In this document: positions 42,666 through 49,368 of the stretch, one piece after another
How positions within the stretch are numbered: position 1 is the first letter of the stretch
Layout: each line of letters begins with the position of its first letter
DNA from: a virus
Virus record (IMG/VR): IMGVR_UViG_3300029882_000268
Location: 26,119-90,118 of that record
Length of the DNA stretch: 64,000 nt
Reading direction: 5' to 3' (one strand)
Position numbers and translations under genes: made by a program
The notes under the pieces: model-generated
Databases searched by the model: none
Told to the model about the DNA's origin: nothing
Seen by the model: only the letters and a program-made list of their open reading frames with translations

Positions 42666-44186
42666 TTAGTTCGACGAAGGAACCAGCGTGATCTCGACGG
42701 TGCGAGTATCGCCGCTGCCGACTTCGGTCTTGAGCTTACCCGAAGGTACGCCACTCGTGATGAACTGCTGTTTCACGCGGTTCGCACGGGTTACAGGCAG
42801 GAGAGCATCTTCCGAGGGGTTCTTGTTCCCACGAAGGACGATCACATACCCGGGGTGGAGTTTCAATTCCGCCACAGCCGCAGCGATCATTTCCTTGCAG
42901 ACCGATGTCGGCCGCGAAGGATCGACGATAGCCGCATCGCCGCCCTTAGGCACGCACTGAGTCTTGCTGGCGAAGGTGCAGATGCCAACAGGGATGCTCT
43001 CAGTGATGACGGGGGTCGCTACTACAGGCACCGCCACTGGAGCCGCTGTCGGCTGCTGTGGGATCACGATGAACGTCGGCTGCGGAGCCACTGGAGGAGC
43101 GGGCGGTACGACAACTGGAGGAGCATCGATCATCTCGTGCGCCATGCAGTCTTCCACCGTAACATCAGCGTCCTTAGCGATACGCTTAGAGGCGGCAACT
43201 TTGACCTTGCAGCCAGCCAATCGTTCGTTCATGGAGTCGAAAGAACGAGCCAGTTCGAGCATTTGGCAGTTCTTGTCAACCTTGCTGCCGCCGAGGGCGA
43301 AGCCGAACGCCGCACCCTGTCCACCCGCCTCGTAGCCCTTCAAACAGGGCGACGTTGGGATGGTCGTCGGAGCATACGCCGTGGGCACCGGAATCTTCGG
43401 GGCCGCGATGTTGTTCGTGGTGTTGTTCGAGTTGCTGCCGTTGCCGTTCGCTTGGTTTGAAGCGGACGACTGATTGGCATTGGTCGAAGAGTTCGATTGC
43501 GTCTGGTTGGACGAAGCCGAAGTCTGGTTGTTCGAACCGTTACCGTTGGCGTTGGACGTACCGCCGTTCGCGGTATTGGTATTCGTGTTGGACGAGTTGC
43601 CCGAGTTCGACAACTTGTTCGTGGACGTAATCACTGGAGCCACGGTCGTGTTCACGTTGTTCGTGTTCTTGACCGTAGAGTTGCCCGAGCCGCTTACTGA
43701 GCCGCCCGCTCCACCTGCACCGCCAGCCCCACCCGCACCACCTGTCGCGGAAGAGTTGCCGCTGTTGGACACGCCAGACTTGGACGAAGAATTTCCGCCT
43801 GTGGCGTTTCCACCAGTGGCAGTGCTGGACGAAGAACCGCCGTTAGCGGTCTGTCCCTGTGACTGTCCCTGTCCCTGAGACTGACCCTGAGTCTGTCCCT
43901 GTTGGTTGGTGTTGTTGTTGGTGTTGGAATTCGTGTTCGTATTCGTGGTCGAAGACCCGCCGCCCGTGGTCTTCTTGGGCACCGTGCAAACGTAGTAGTC
44001 GCCCTTGATACCTTCCGAACCTGTACCGAGGAACCACTGACCATCACCGTCACCAGCCGAGCCGCCCGGATTGACTGGGCCTACGTCAACACGCGATGCC
44101 AGAGGATCGGAACAATTCCACGCGAACGCGGAAGCAGAGAGGAGGATGGTTACGACGAAGGCGAGAGAGAAACGCTTGAGATTCAT
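42666..44186 (-). CDS. Exported Asn/Ser/Gly-rich protein with OmpA-like C-terminus
   Basis: 506 residues. Signal peptide MNLKRFSLAFVVTILLSASA-FA. A long low-complexity region (about 80-260) of Asn, Thr, Ser, Gly, Gln (QGQTQGQSQGQGQSQ) follows, then a conserved block CLKGYEAGGQGAAFGFALGG and NCQMLELARSFDSMNERLAG, and a C-terminal OmpA-like pattern (VIVLRGNKNPSEDALLPVTR, ANRVKQQFITSGVPSGKL). Such a protein could sit at the host cell envelope, as a receptor mask or lysis helper; both are inferred. AAAGGAAAAGG precedes the ATG. Confidence 0.65.
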   Translation of the reverse strand: MNLKRFSLAFVVTILLSASAFAWNCSDPLASRVDVGPVNPGGSAGDGDGQWFLGTGSEGIKGDYYVCTVPKKTTGGGSSTTNTNTNSNTNNNTNQQGQTQGQSQGQGQSQGQTANGGSSSSTATGGNATGGNSSSKSGVSNSGNSSATGGAGGAGGAGGAGGSVSGSGNSTVKNTNNVNTTVAPVITSTNKLSNSGNSSNTNTNTANGGTSNANGNGSNNQTSASSNQTQSNSSTNANQSSASNQANGNGSNSNNTTNNIAAPKIPVPTAYAPTTIPTSPCLKGYEAGGQGAAFGFALGGSKVDKNCQMLELARSFDSMNERLAGCKVKVAASKRIAKDADVTVEDCMAHEMIDAPPVVVPPAPPVAPQPTFIVIPQQPTAAPVAVPVVATPVITESIPVGICTFASKTQCVPKGGDAAIVDPSRPTSVCKEMIAAAVAELKLHPGYVIVLRGNKNPSEDALLPVTRANRVKQQFITSGVPSGKLKTEVGSGDTRTVEITLVPSSN

Positions 44187-44290
44187 ATTCTTTTCCTTTT
44201 CCTTTTCAAATTACGGTGGTTACAATGAATATATTACTGCTGGTTGTGTAATTCCACTATAGCACGTTAGTGGGGTGGACAACAAATCAC

Positions 44291-44671
44291 TTAAACCCGG
44301 ACGATTTTCGGGCTGTCAATCCCCTTCGTCGCGTTCCGAGTGCAGACCACAAGCTGGGCGTCATTGACGATCTGCTTGTAATCGTAGGCGGAATGGTCGG
44401 TCAGGATGACCACAGCATCGTACTGCCCAAGATTGTGGAGGGTTTGGCTGACTCCGAGACGAAGCTGACCTTGGGAAAAGTCCAACTGGTCCGGTTGGAA
44501 GGAGCCGTAACGATTGCCGACCTTGTTGTCTGGCGCATCGCCATGCTAGGCAAACCATGTAGAGGTATCGAGCTTACCAGTAGCGAAGTTGTCGCTGAAC
44601 GCTGGCGCTTGAGAAAATGCGGTGCCTACGAGCAGTACCAGTAGGGGAAAAATGGCAAATCGTGCTTTCAC
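44291..44671 (-). pseudogene. Decayed chimera: exported lectin-like start joined to NDP-sugar dehydrogenase end
   Basis: Frame from the GTG at 44669-44671 (GAGGAG 6 nt upstream, CCTAGCC-class promoter behind). It encodes a signal peptide (MKARFAIFPLLVLLVGTAFS, reading GTG as M) and QAPAFSDNFATGKLDTSTWF, like the start of concanavalin/GH16 proteins, then an in-frame TAG at 44546-44548. The open frame continues with GSFQPDQLDFSQGQLRLGVS and then YDAVVILTDHSAYDYKQIVN, VVCTRNATKGI, the extreme C-terminus of UDP-sugar dehydrogenases. No dehydrogenase body is present. It looks like two host gene ends fused and inactivated; suppressed reading is an unlikely alternative. Confidence 0.7.
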
Positions 44672-44689
44672 AGTGTTCTCCTCGTCCCC

Positions 44690-44725
44690 ATTATACCGAA
44701 GGGGATTACGCTTTGGCTAGGAATT
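44690..44725 (-). promoter_or_regulatory. CCTAGCC-class promoter
   Basis: Minus strand AATTCCTAGCC (core 44715-44721), 19 nt, TATAAT at 44690-44695, then GAGGAG and the GTG of the decayed chimera. Best match of the class. Confidence 0.75.
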
Positions 44726-44812
44726 TTAGAACTTGATTGATGGCTGAAAATGATGATGTCAGTCACATTCAAAATTCTACCACAAAAACACGATCTTGTG
44801 TATACTCATCAA

Positions 44813-45645
44813 ATGGGCTGCCTCAACGACGAAGGTCAATTCTCGCACTGGTTCGGCAACATCCATTTGAGCGGGCCGTGCAACCGCTCCTGCTATTTTG
44901 CATCGGGCAGCACATGATGGCGCTCGATAAAGAGAACAATCTAAACCAGATTCCCAAGAACATCGGCAAGTTCCTCCGCGAGTGCATGGACAGGAACGTG
45001 CGGGAAATCTGCATGACAGGCACCAACACCGACCCCCTGCTTTACAAGAAGACGTTTGAACTGCTGGACTACATCCGCTACATCATGAACAACAAGGTCC
45101 CCCTCGCCATCCGCACGAATGCCGTGCTGTATGATCGGAACACGTTTGGCTCCTACGACAAGGCCAGCATCACCATCTGCTCTTTCGATCCCGAGATTTA
45201 CGTGAAAATGATGGGCAGCGGCAAGCCGCCCGACCTCGCTACGATCCTCAGTAACCACCCGAACATGGATATCAAGATCAACGTGGTTATGGGGCCTGAG
45301 AACGTGGGCGGCGGGGACATCTTCAAAACACTGGAAACCTTACAGGGGATGAACGGCCGCCGCGGCAATCTGCGGGAGCCCTACGGTCAGCCGCACATCG
45401 GCGACCCGCTGGCGAAATCACCAGCGACGTATGTCAAGCAGGTGTTGGGGATGCCGTCTTACGACTGGGGCGGGTTGAGCGTCACGTATTGGGACGTGCA
45501 TTACGTGGAAGTCGAGAGCGTCAATCTGTACGCCAACGGGAAGGTCAGTATCACCTACCCGATTACGAAGGGACACGATCCGAGCGGCACCGTGCTGCCG
45601 CAGGTGTTCTTCCCGGGTGGGAGGATTCACGAGCAATGGCTATAA
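44813..45645 (+). CDS. Radical SAM protein needing a -1 frameshift
   Basis: Frame 1 from the ATG at 44813 reads MGCLNDEGQFSHWFGNIHLS, GPCNRSCYF and stops. Stepping back one base at TAT-TTT (44894-44899) reads on as CIGQHMMALDKENN and gives the radical SAM signature C-N-R-S-C-Y-F-C (CX3CX2C) for the 4Fe-4S cluster. The following frame, about 249 residues, has VREICMTGTNTDPLLYKKTF, FGSYDKASITICSFDPEIYV and a C-terminal domain ending GGRIHEQWL. Either programmed -1 frameshifting, a real lesion, or a base error (4 instead of 5 T). Substrate unknown. Starts after TTGTGTATACT. Confidence 0.8.
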
Positions 45646-45683
45646 AACTGGACTTTTGAAGGCATTAGCAATTGGAGATTTCC

Positions 45684-46259
45684 ATGAAATTCGTCCCGCT
45701 CGCCCTCGTTGTATTGTTCGCCTCGCTCGCCTTCGGTCAGACCGCTGCCCCAAAGACACCCGCAGCCCCGCCAGCCGCTACTGCGCCCGCCCCAACTGCA
45801 CCAGAACAGACGGCGGCTCAGCCTATCTTTGAAGCGGGTGGACTCGATGGTCTCTGCCAGTCAGGGCTCAATAATCACTACAATCTCGAAGAGGGGCACA
45901 TCTTTGGGACCAACAACCCCACGGAGTCACTGGCTCTCTCGAACGCTTCCGCGTGTATCGGCTACATCACTGGCTGGGAACATGCGATAAGCGGGGCATT
46001 TATCACTGAGGACAACAGACTGTGGTTCGTTGAGGTTAGCGAGGAATTCAACGTGACCGCTGCGGCTAATCTCTTACACGAGTTCCTCAAAAAGAACCCG
46101 GATGCCCGCACGGTGCCGTCGCCTTTGGTTTTATTGAATGTTGCGGTGGAGGCGAAGGTCGCTAGGGTATCGCCTGTTGACATCAGAAGTTTTCAGCCAG
46201 ATAAACCGCAGAACGAAGAACAAGCTCCCGCACCGCCTGTCCTTAAAAGCAAATCGTAA
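45684..46259 (+). CDS. Exported Rap1a/Tai-like protein
   Basis: 191 residues from the ATG at 45684 with TTGGAG upstream. Signal peptide MKFVPLALVVLFASLAFG, Ala/Pro linker (KTPAAPPAATAPAPTAPE), then CQSGLNNHYNLEEGHIFG, NASACIGYITGWEHAISGAF and NVTAAANLLHEFLKKNPDAR, the Rap1a immunity-like pattern (C-x-GYI-x-G...hhxxhP). Proteins of this fold bind T6SS-type toxins or act in the periplasm. A role in protecting the infected cell is speculative. Follows the radical SAM gene by 38 nt. Confidence 0.65.
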   Translation: MKFVPLALVVLFASLAFGQTAAPKTPAAPPAATAPAPTAPEQTAAQPIFEAGGLDGLCQSGLNNHYNLEEGHIFGTNNPTESLALSNASACIGYITGWEHAISGAFITEDNRLWFVEVSEEFNVTAAANLLHEFLKKNPDARTVPSPLVLLNVAVEAKVARVSPVDIRSFQPDKPQNEEQAPAPPVLKSKS

Positions 46260-46709
46260 TTACTGAAGGCCGAGCGCCTTCTTCTCAACAGCTACGCGGT
46301 TCAGCGCACGCTGGAGGTCGCCACACGCAGCCTGATAGCCGTGGTTCGGCTGGAACCCACACAACCACCAACTCATCGCTTTACCCCACAGTTTGCCTTC
46401 GAGTGACGCACGCCAAGAGTGTGCGCTCATGGTTTCGTCGTTCTGACCGTTCATGAAAGTGACGTTCAGGAAAATGTCGAATGCGTCAAGCCAACGGTGA
46501 ATGCGTCCTTCCAGATTGGTTTTCGCCATAGCAATGACGATGTTCTCTGGGGTCTGTGGCATGGAGTTCGATGTGCCCCGAATGTGGTGCCACAGACGGA
46601 ACAATAGGCTGACGATGACGAGACCAGTCGCGGCGGCGAGGTAGATTTCCCCGCCTAAAATGAATTTGTGGATAAGGGTCATGCTCATACCCAAGAAACG
46701 GGTAGTCAT
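46260..46709 (-). CDS. Membrane protein of a phage family
   Basis: 149 residues if started at 46707-46709; start codons at 46687 or 46682 are alternatives and none has a clear Shine-Dalgarno. One membrane helix (EIYLAAATGLVIVSLLFRLW) is followed by a soluble tail with NDETMSAHSWRASLEGKLWG and a short conserved end. I recall this tail from phage genes near lysis cassettes. Topology probably one-pass. It converges on the Rap1a-like gene with stops adjacent. Confidence 0.55.
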   Translation of the reverse strand: MTTRFLGMSMTLIHKFILGGEIYLAAATGLVIVSLLFRLWHHIRGTSNSMPQTPENIVIAMAKTNLEGRIHRWLDAFDIFLNVTFMNGQNDETMSAHSWRASLEGKLWGKAMSWWLCGFQPNHGYQAACGDLQRALNRVAVEKKALGLQ

Positions 46710-46715
46710 GAGATT

Positions 46716-46801
46716 TGGCTGGGAAGGAGGGACTCGAACCCCCACGCCTTTCGGCACTGGTTTCAAAGACCAGCGCGTCTACGCAGTTTCGCCACTTCCC
46801 A
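46716..46801 (-). tRNA. Class II tRNA with UUG anticodon loop
   Basis: 86 nt with encoded CCA. Acceptor TGGGAAG / CTTCCCA (U1-A72) and G73; D region AAACTGCGTAGA; anticodon stem CTGGT / ACCAG, loop CTTTGAA (anticodon UUG); long variable arm GCC-GAAA-GGC; T arm GGGGG-TTCGAGT-CCCTC. U1-A72, G73 and UUG are glutamine features, but the body and long arm resemble Leu/Ser tRNAs. Lies 5 nt from the conventional tRNA-Gln. Confidence 0.75.
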
Positions 46802-46806
46802 ATATT

Positions 46807-46881
46807 TGGCTACCCCGCAGGGATTCGAACCCCGATCATCTGCTCCAAAGGCAGAGGTCCTAACCGTTAAACGACAGGGCA
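46807..46881 (-). tRNA. tRNA-Gln(UUG)
   Basis: 75 nt: acceptor TGCCCTG / CGGGGTA with G73, CCA encoded, anticodon arm TCTGC-CTTTGGA-GCAGA, T arm TTCGAAT. Conventional class I. U1-A72 fits Gln. Confidence 0.9.
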
Positions 46882-46962
46882 ACAAGTGATTTCCTCATCA
46901 CATTCGATTGATTTGTATCGAGAATGTGACGTGGGACGCACTTTTTACTGTACGAATCGATC

Positions 46963-47047
46963 TGGAGCTACCGGGGAGACTCGAACTCCCGTGGGGTTTC
47001 CCCGCCGCATTACAGGTGCGGTGCTGTCGCCGCTGAGCCACAGTAGC
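46963..47047 (-). tRNA. Class II tRNA-Thr-like (UGU), C33
   Basis: 85 nt: acceptor GCTACTG / CGGTAGC, T73, CCA encoded. Anticodon stem CCGCA / TGCGG, loop CCTGTAA, so C33 instead of U33 and anticodon UGU. Long variable arm GGGG-AAA-CCCC. T arm GGGAG-TTCGAGT-CTCCC. T73 is shared with the other two Thr tRNAs here. Confidence 0.75.
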
Positions 47048-47057
47048 AAAACTTTTG

Positions 47058-47102
47058 TAGGCGTCTTTCCGCCTAAACTTTTCTTAGGCGCTTATCCGCC
47101 TA
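47058..47102 (-). terminator. Tandem hairpins TAGGCG...CGCCTA
   Basis: Two near-identical hairpins (TAGGCG, 6-nt loop, CGCCTA) in a row after the gene at 47100-47432, each followed by an A/T-rich run (AAGAAAAGTTT; CAAAAGTTTTG on the minus strand). Probably a double terminator or tRNA-processing spacer. Confidence 0.6.
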
Positions 47103-47432
47103 GCAACACGGGCCATGGATCGAATGCTCCGATCCGAGAGCCCGTTCAAGATCAGGAATGGAATCGCAACACGTGTAGCATTCACAATTCTTCGGGTGAT
47201 CCTTCACCCACTCCTTCAAATCCCACAATGCTTGTTCGGCGGCATCGTGAAGCGATAGGACAACCACAGGCTCGGGCTCATCGTAACCAAGGCCGCGAAC
47301 TGGCCTTTTGTCATCCGTCACCACAAAAGTTACGGTGCTGCCGACCTTCACCATCTTCTGAATAATGTGAGGGTGGGCAAAAAAATCCACCTTGTTCTCG
47401 AACGACTCGTTGCACATTTCACAGTTGTACAT
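47100..47432 (-). CDS. Hypothetical protein with C2H2-like N-terminus
   Basis: 110 residues from the ATG at 47430-47432 with AAGGAG upstream. MYNCEMCNESFENKVDFFAH, then PHI: a C2H2-like zinc finger. A second Cys cluster near the end (NCECYTCCDSI). Sits between tRNA genes. Role unknown. Confidence 0.65.
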   Translation of the reverse strand: MYNCEMCNESFENKVDFFAHPHIIQKMVKVGSTVTFVVTDDKRPVRGLGYDEPEPVVVLSLHDAAEQALWDLKEWVKDHPKNCECYTCCDSIPDLERALGSEHSIHGPCC

Positions 47433-47491
47433 GCTGTTCTCCTTGAACCACCTCATTGTGCCGCACGACGATTCTGGGCCATATCTAATTT

Positions 47492-47566
47492 TGGAGCCCA
47501 TGACCGGGGATGATCCGGTGTCGATTGCTTACCAAGCAATTATTCTACCTGTTGAACTACACGGGC
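47492..47566 (-). tRNA. tRNA-Thr(GGU)
   Basis: 75 nt: GCCCGTG / CATGGGC, T73, CCA; anticodon arm ATTGC-TTGGTAA-GCAAT. T loop ATCATCC departs from TTCRANY. Its 5' end overlaps the 3' end of the HNH gene by 27 nt. Confidence 0.88.
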
Positions 47567-48193
47567 ACGTTTTGCTGCTCGAATATGGGTCAAGTTTTCA
47601 TCTTTAGCCCATTGTAGGACGGTCATGTGGCTCACGCCTAGCTTTTGACCGAGTTCTCTATAGTCATTGCCATCGAGCATTACCATCAATTCTTCGCGAG
47701 GAGGCCGACTGTACTTACGCATCGCCGCCCCGTTCTTTCTTCCGATGCCCTTGCCTCGACACTCTATACAGTATTTCTGTACTCCTGATACCCGAGATCG
47801 ATTGAGGTGGAATTTGTCGAGTGCAAGGAAACATTTACAACCTAAACACCAAGACATCCCCTCAGGTGCGGCGTTTATCTTTGCCCAGTATTGCTTGATA
47901 CTTTCTCGTTGCGCTTCTGGATTTCGTCGTGCCGCTTTACCATTACAGGTGCGGTGCGAAAAAGCGATATTGTTCAAATCCCAAAACAAATCGGAGGATT
48001 CGTCAAGCCAAGCTTTCTTGTGGTCTACCGAAAACTCTTCGACTGTTTCAATTCGCTTACCACAGCGAAAACATGCATCTCGACAAAGCTCCTGTGCCAT
48101 GCGAAGTAAGAGTTGAGCCCACAAACGGTTTCGTGCCGCACCGTACGATATACCCAACTGTTCTTTTATTTTTCGTGCGGTATTGCTGCTCAT
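47540..48193 (-). CDS. HNH homing endonuclease with C-terminal HTH, between tRNA genes
   Basis: 217 residues. N-terminal CFRCGKRIETVEEFSVDHKK (zinc knuckle plus catalytic DH), NNIAFSHRTCNGKAARR, a second zinc pair (WCLGCKCFLALDKF; YCIECRGKG), and a C-terminal helix-turn-helix (YRELGQKLGVSHMTVLQWAK). The coding 3' end runs into the tRNA-Thr(GGU) gene, as if inserted next to or targeting tRNA sequence. GGGTATTAAC lies 8 nt before the ATG, just past tRNA-Thr(CGU). Confidence 0.88.
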   Translation of the reverse strand: MSSNTARKIKEQLGISYGAARNRLWAQLLLRMAQELCRDACFRCGKRIETVEEFSVDHKKAWLDESSDLFWDLNNIAFSHRTCNGKAARRNPEAQRESIKQYWAKINAAPEGMSWCLGCKCFLALDKFHLNRSRVSGVQKYCIECRGKGIGRKNGAAMRKYSRPPREELMVMLDGNDYRELGQKLGVSHMTVLQWAKDENLTHIRAAKRARVVQQVE

Positions 48194-48213
48194 AACAGTT
48201 AATACCCAATTTT

Positions 48214-48288
48214 TGGAGCCTCCGACCGGGAACGATCCGATATCTTCGGTTTACGAAACCGACGTTCTGCCAGTTGAACTACAGAGGC
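48214..48288 (-). tRNA. tRNA-Thr(CGU)
   Basis: 75 nt: GCCTCTG / CGGAGGC, T73, CCA; anticodon arm TCGGT-TTCGTAA-ACCGA. T loop ATCGTTC, again not TTCRANY, as in the GGU tRNA. Confidence 0.88.
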
Positions 48289-48294
48289 AACCTT

Positions 48295-48540
48295 TTAGTG
48301 TTTCGCATTCGTCCGAGGGCCTTTACGTTCCCACTGCGGCAAATTCTTGCCCCCGACAAACGCCGCGATGCCGGGGAACCTCTCGCAATAACTCGCGATC
48401 AACGCACAATCCTTCTCATGCATCCGCAGGTTCCCACCCGCCTTGACTCCGCACGCTCCGCATGGTCGCTCGTCTGTTGTACCCATACATGGGTCTTTAA
48501 GTACCCTAAACGCCCCATATATGGGTACGTTATGCCACAT
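48295..48540 (-). CDS. Small hypothetical protein
   Basis: 81 residues if started at 48538-48540, or 63 from an ATG at 48484-48486. CGACGVKAGGNLRMHEKDC has paired cysteines and a His. Two palindromes (ACCCATACATGGGT at 48481-48494 and CCCATATATGGG at 48515-48526) lie at the alternative starts. Not recognised. Confidence 0.5.
   Translation of the reverse strand: MWHNVPIYGAFRVLKDPCMGTTDERPCGACGVKAGGNLRMHEKDCALIASYCERFPGIAAFVGGKNLPQWERKGPRTNAKH
48481..48526. repeat. Two palindromes ACCCATACATGGGT / CCCATATATGGG
   Basis: Two related dyads about 34 nt apart inside the 5' part of the small gene 48295-48540. They look like two half-operators for a dimeric regulator. Confidence 0.6.
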
Positions 48541-48548
48541 TACAAAAT

Positions 48549-48625
48549 TGGTACGCGGAGAGGGATTCGAACCCCCAAATGACCACGCTAATCAGGCGTG
48601 CGCTTTACCAGTTGGCTATCCGCGC
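48549..48625 (-). tRNA. tRNA-Ile(GAU)
   Basis: 77 nt: GCGCGGA / TCCGCGT, A73, CCA encoded; anticodon arm CACGC-CTGATTA-GCGTG; T arm TTCGAAT. Confidence 0.92.
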
Positions 48626-48676
48626 TCAAAAACTTTCCGAGGTAGGCGTGAACAGACGCCTCGTTCCTTCGCAGTA

Positions 48677-48810
48677 TGCTGCCCCCAGCGGGATTCGAAC
48701 CCGCGTTTCCAGATAGGCAATGACTCGGGTATTCTAGTATTCCCCTGCCCCGTTCTAGAATTGGGGCGCGTCACCACTTACTGGCGTCTTAGCCGCTAGA
48801 CGAAGGGGGC
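48677..48810 (-). tRNA. tRNA-like gene with about 59-nt insertion
   Basis: 134 nt. Acceptor GCCCCCT / TGGGGGC (one T.T mismatch), D arm GTCT / AGAC, T arm GCGGG-TTCGAAT-CCCGC. Anticodon stem CCAG / CTGG encloses 66 nt instead of 7. The insertion folds into a closing helix (GTGGTGAC / GTCATTGC) with two hairpins whose loops, containing TTCTAG and CTAGAA, can pair with each other. CCA is not encoded (GCA). Either an intron or a broken or recombined tRNA. The anticodon cannot be read. Confidence 0.6.
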
Positions 48811-48824
48811 TCATTGAAGAGACC

Positions 48825-48965
48825 CTACTGCTCCTCGTCAAAATACGCTTCGTCACAGTCCGTGCAGTAATGGTAGTTCGGCTGCTCTTCGTCCGTGACG
48901 TAATTGTGCCCGTACATCTGGCAGGAAGTCCACGTTGAGAAATCTGTTTCCAGTTGCTCTTCCAT
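48825..48965 (-). CDS. Very small zinc-knuckle protein
   Basis: 46 residues from the ATG at 48963-48965, GAGGAGGC upstream: MEEQLETDFSTWTSCQMYGH, YHYCTDCDEAYF. Acidic, one CxxC plus an extra Cys. Lies between two tRNA genes. Confidence 0.6.
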   Translation of the reverse strand: MEEQLETDFSTWTSCQMYGHNYVTDEEQPNYHYCTDCDEAYFDEEQ

Positions 48966-48983
48966 GATAGCCTCCTCAAAATT

Positions 48984-49074
48984 TGGTGGGCGAGGATGGA
49001 ATCGAACCACCGACCTCCTGTGGCGTAGCCCTTGCGGACGTTGCACAGGCGCTCTAACACTGAGCTACTCGCCC
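48984..49074 (-). tRNA. tRNA gene with 16-nt anticodon-loop insertion
   Basis: 91 nt. All parts pair well: GGGCGAG / CTCGCCC with A73 and CCA, D arm GCTC-AGTGTTA-GAGC, anticodon stem CCTGT / ACAGG, T arm GGTGG-TTCGATT-CCATC. The anticodon loop is 23 nt (GCAACGTCCGCAAGGGCTAC + GCC), 16 more than normal, with an internal GTCC-GCAA-GGGC hairpin. The otherwise intact cloverleaf argues for a small intron. Ala/Val-like body; anticodon cannot be assigned. Confidence 0.7.
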
Positions 49075-49075
49075 A

Positions 49076-49150
49076 TGGAGCCCGCTGAAGGAATCAAACC
49101 TCCGACCTCTCCGTTAAAAACGGAGTGCTCTAACACTGAGCTAAGCGGGC
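49076..49150 (-). tRNA. tRNA-Lys(UUU)
   Basis: 75 nt: GCCCGCT / AGCGGGC, T73, CCA; anticodon arm CTCCG-TTTTTAA-CGGAG; T loop TTTGATT. One nt separates it from the previous tRNA. Confidence 0.9.
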
Positions 49151-49161
49151 CTTACAAAACT

Positions 49162-49291
49162 TGGTGGACACCCGAGGGATCGAACCTCTGGCGAATGCAG
49201 ATTACTCACGCGGTACTCATCGCGACATTTCCCGTGCTTTCAGTCAGCCGTACTTGGCTCTGCAAGCTGCTGGCGGGGTTCTTATGTGTCC
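49162..49291 (-). tRNA. tRNA-like gene with large insertion
   Basis: Acceptor 3' strand GGTGTCC with A73-CCA at 49162 pairs, except one position, with GGACACA at 49291 (a second GGACACA at 49313 is an alternative 5' end). T arm GAGG-TTCGATC-CCTC. TGCAG and CTGCA can form the anticodon stem, enclosing about 60 nt. The D arm is unclear. Probably an interrupted tRNA, possibly degenerate. Confidence 0.5.
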
Positions 49292-49317
49292 CGTTTCCAA
49301 ACCAGCGTGTGTCCATG

Positions 49318-49363
49318 TGCTCTTAAGAGCATCTTAAATCACTTAAAGTGCTCTCAAGAGCAT
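49318..49363. repeat. Pair of palindromes TGCTCTTAAGAGCA / TGCTCTCAAGAGCA
   Basis: GTGCTCTTAAGAGCAT and GTGCTCTCAAGAGCAT are near-identical dyads about 31 nt apart between two tRNA genes, with ACTTAAAGT between. They could be operators, processing hairpins or the remains of a duplicated terminator. Confidence 0.65.
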
Positions 49364-49368
49364 AAACT

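Noticed and set aside
48740-48790. TTCTAGA loop in the interrupted tRNA as an amber-suppressor anticodon (CUA)
   Set aside because: The stem around it does not fit an anticodon arm, and the pattern recurs in the second hairpin as part of a kissing-loop complementarity.
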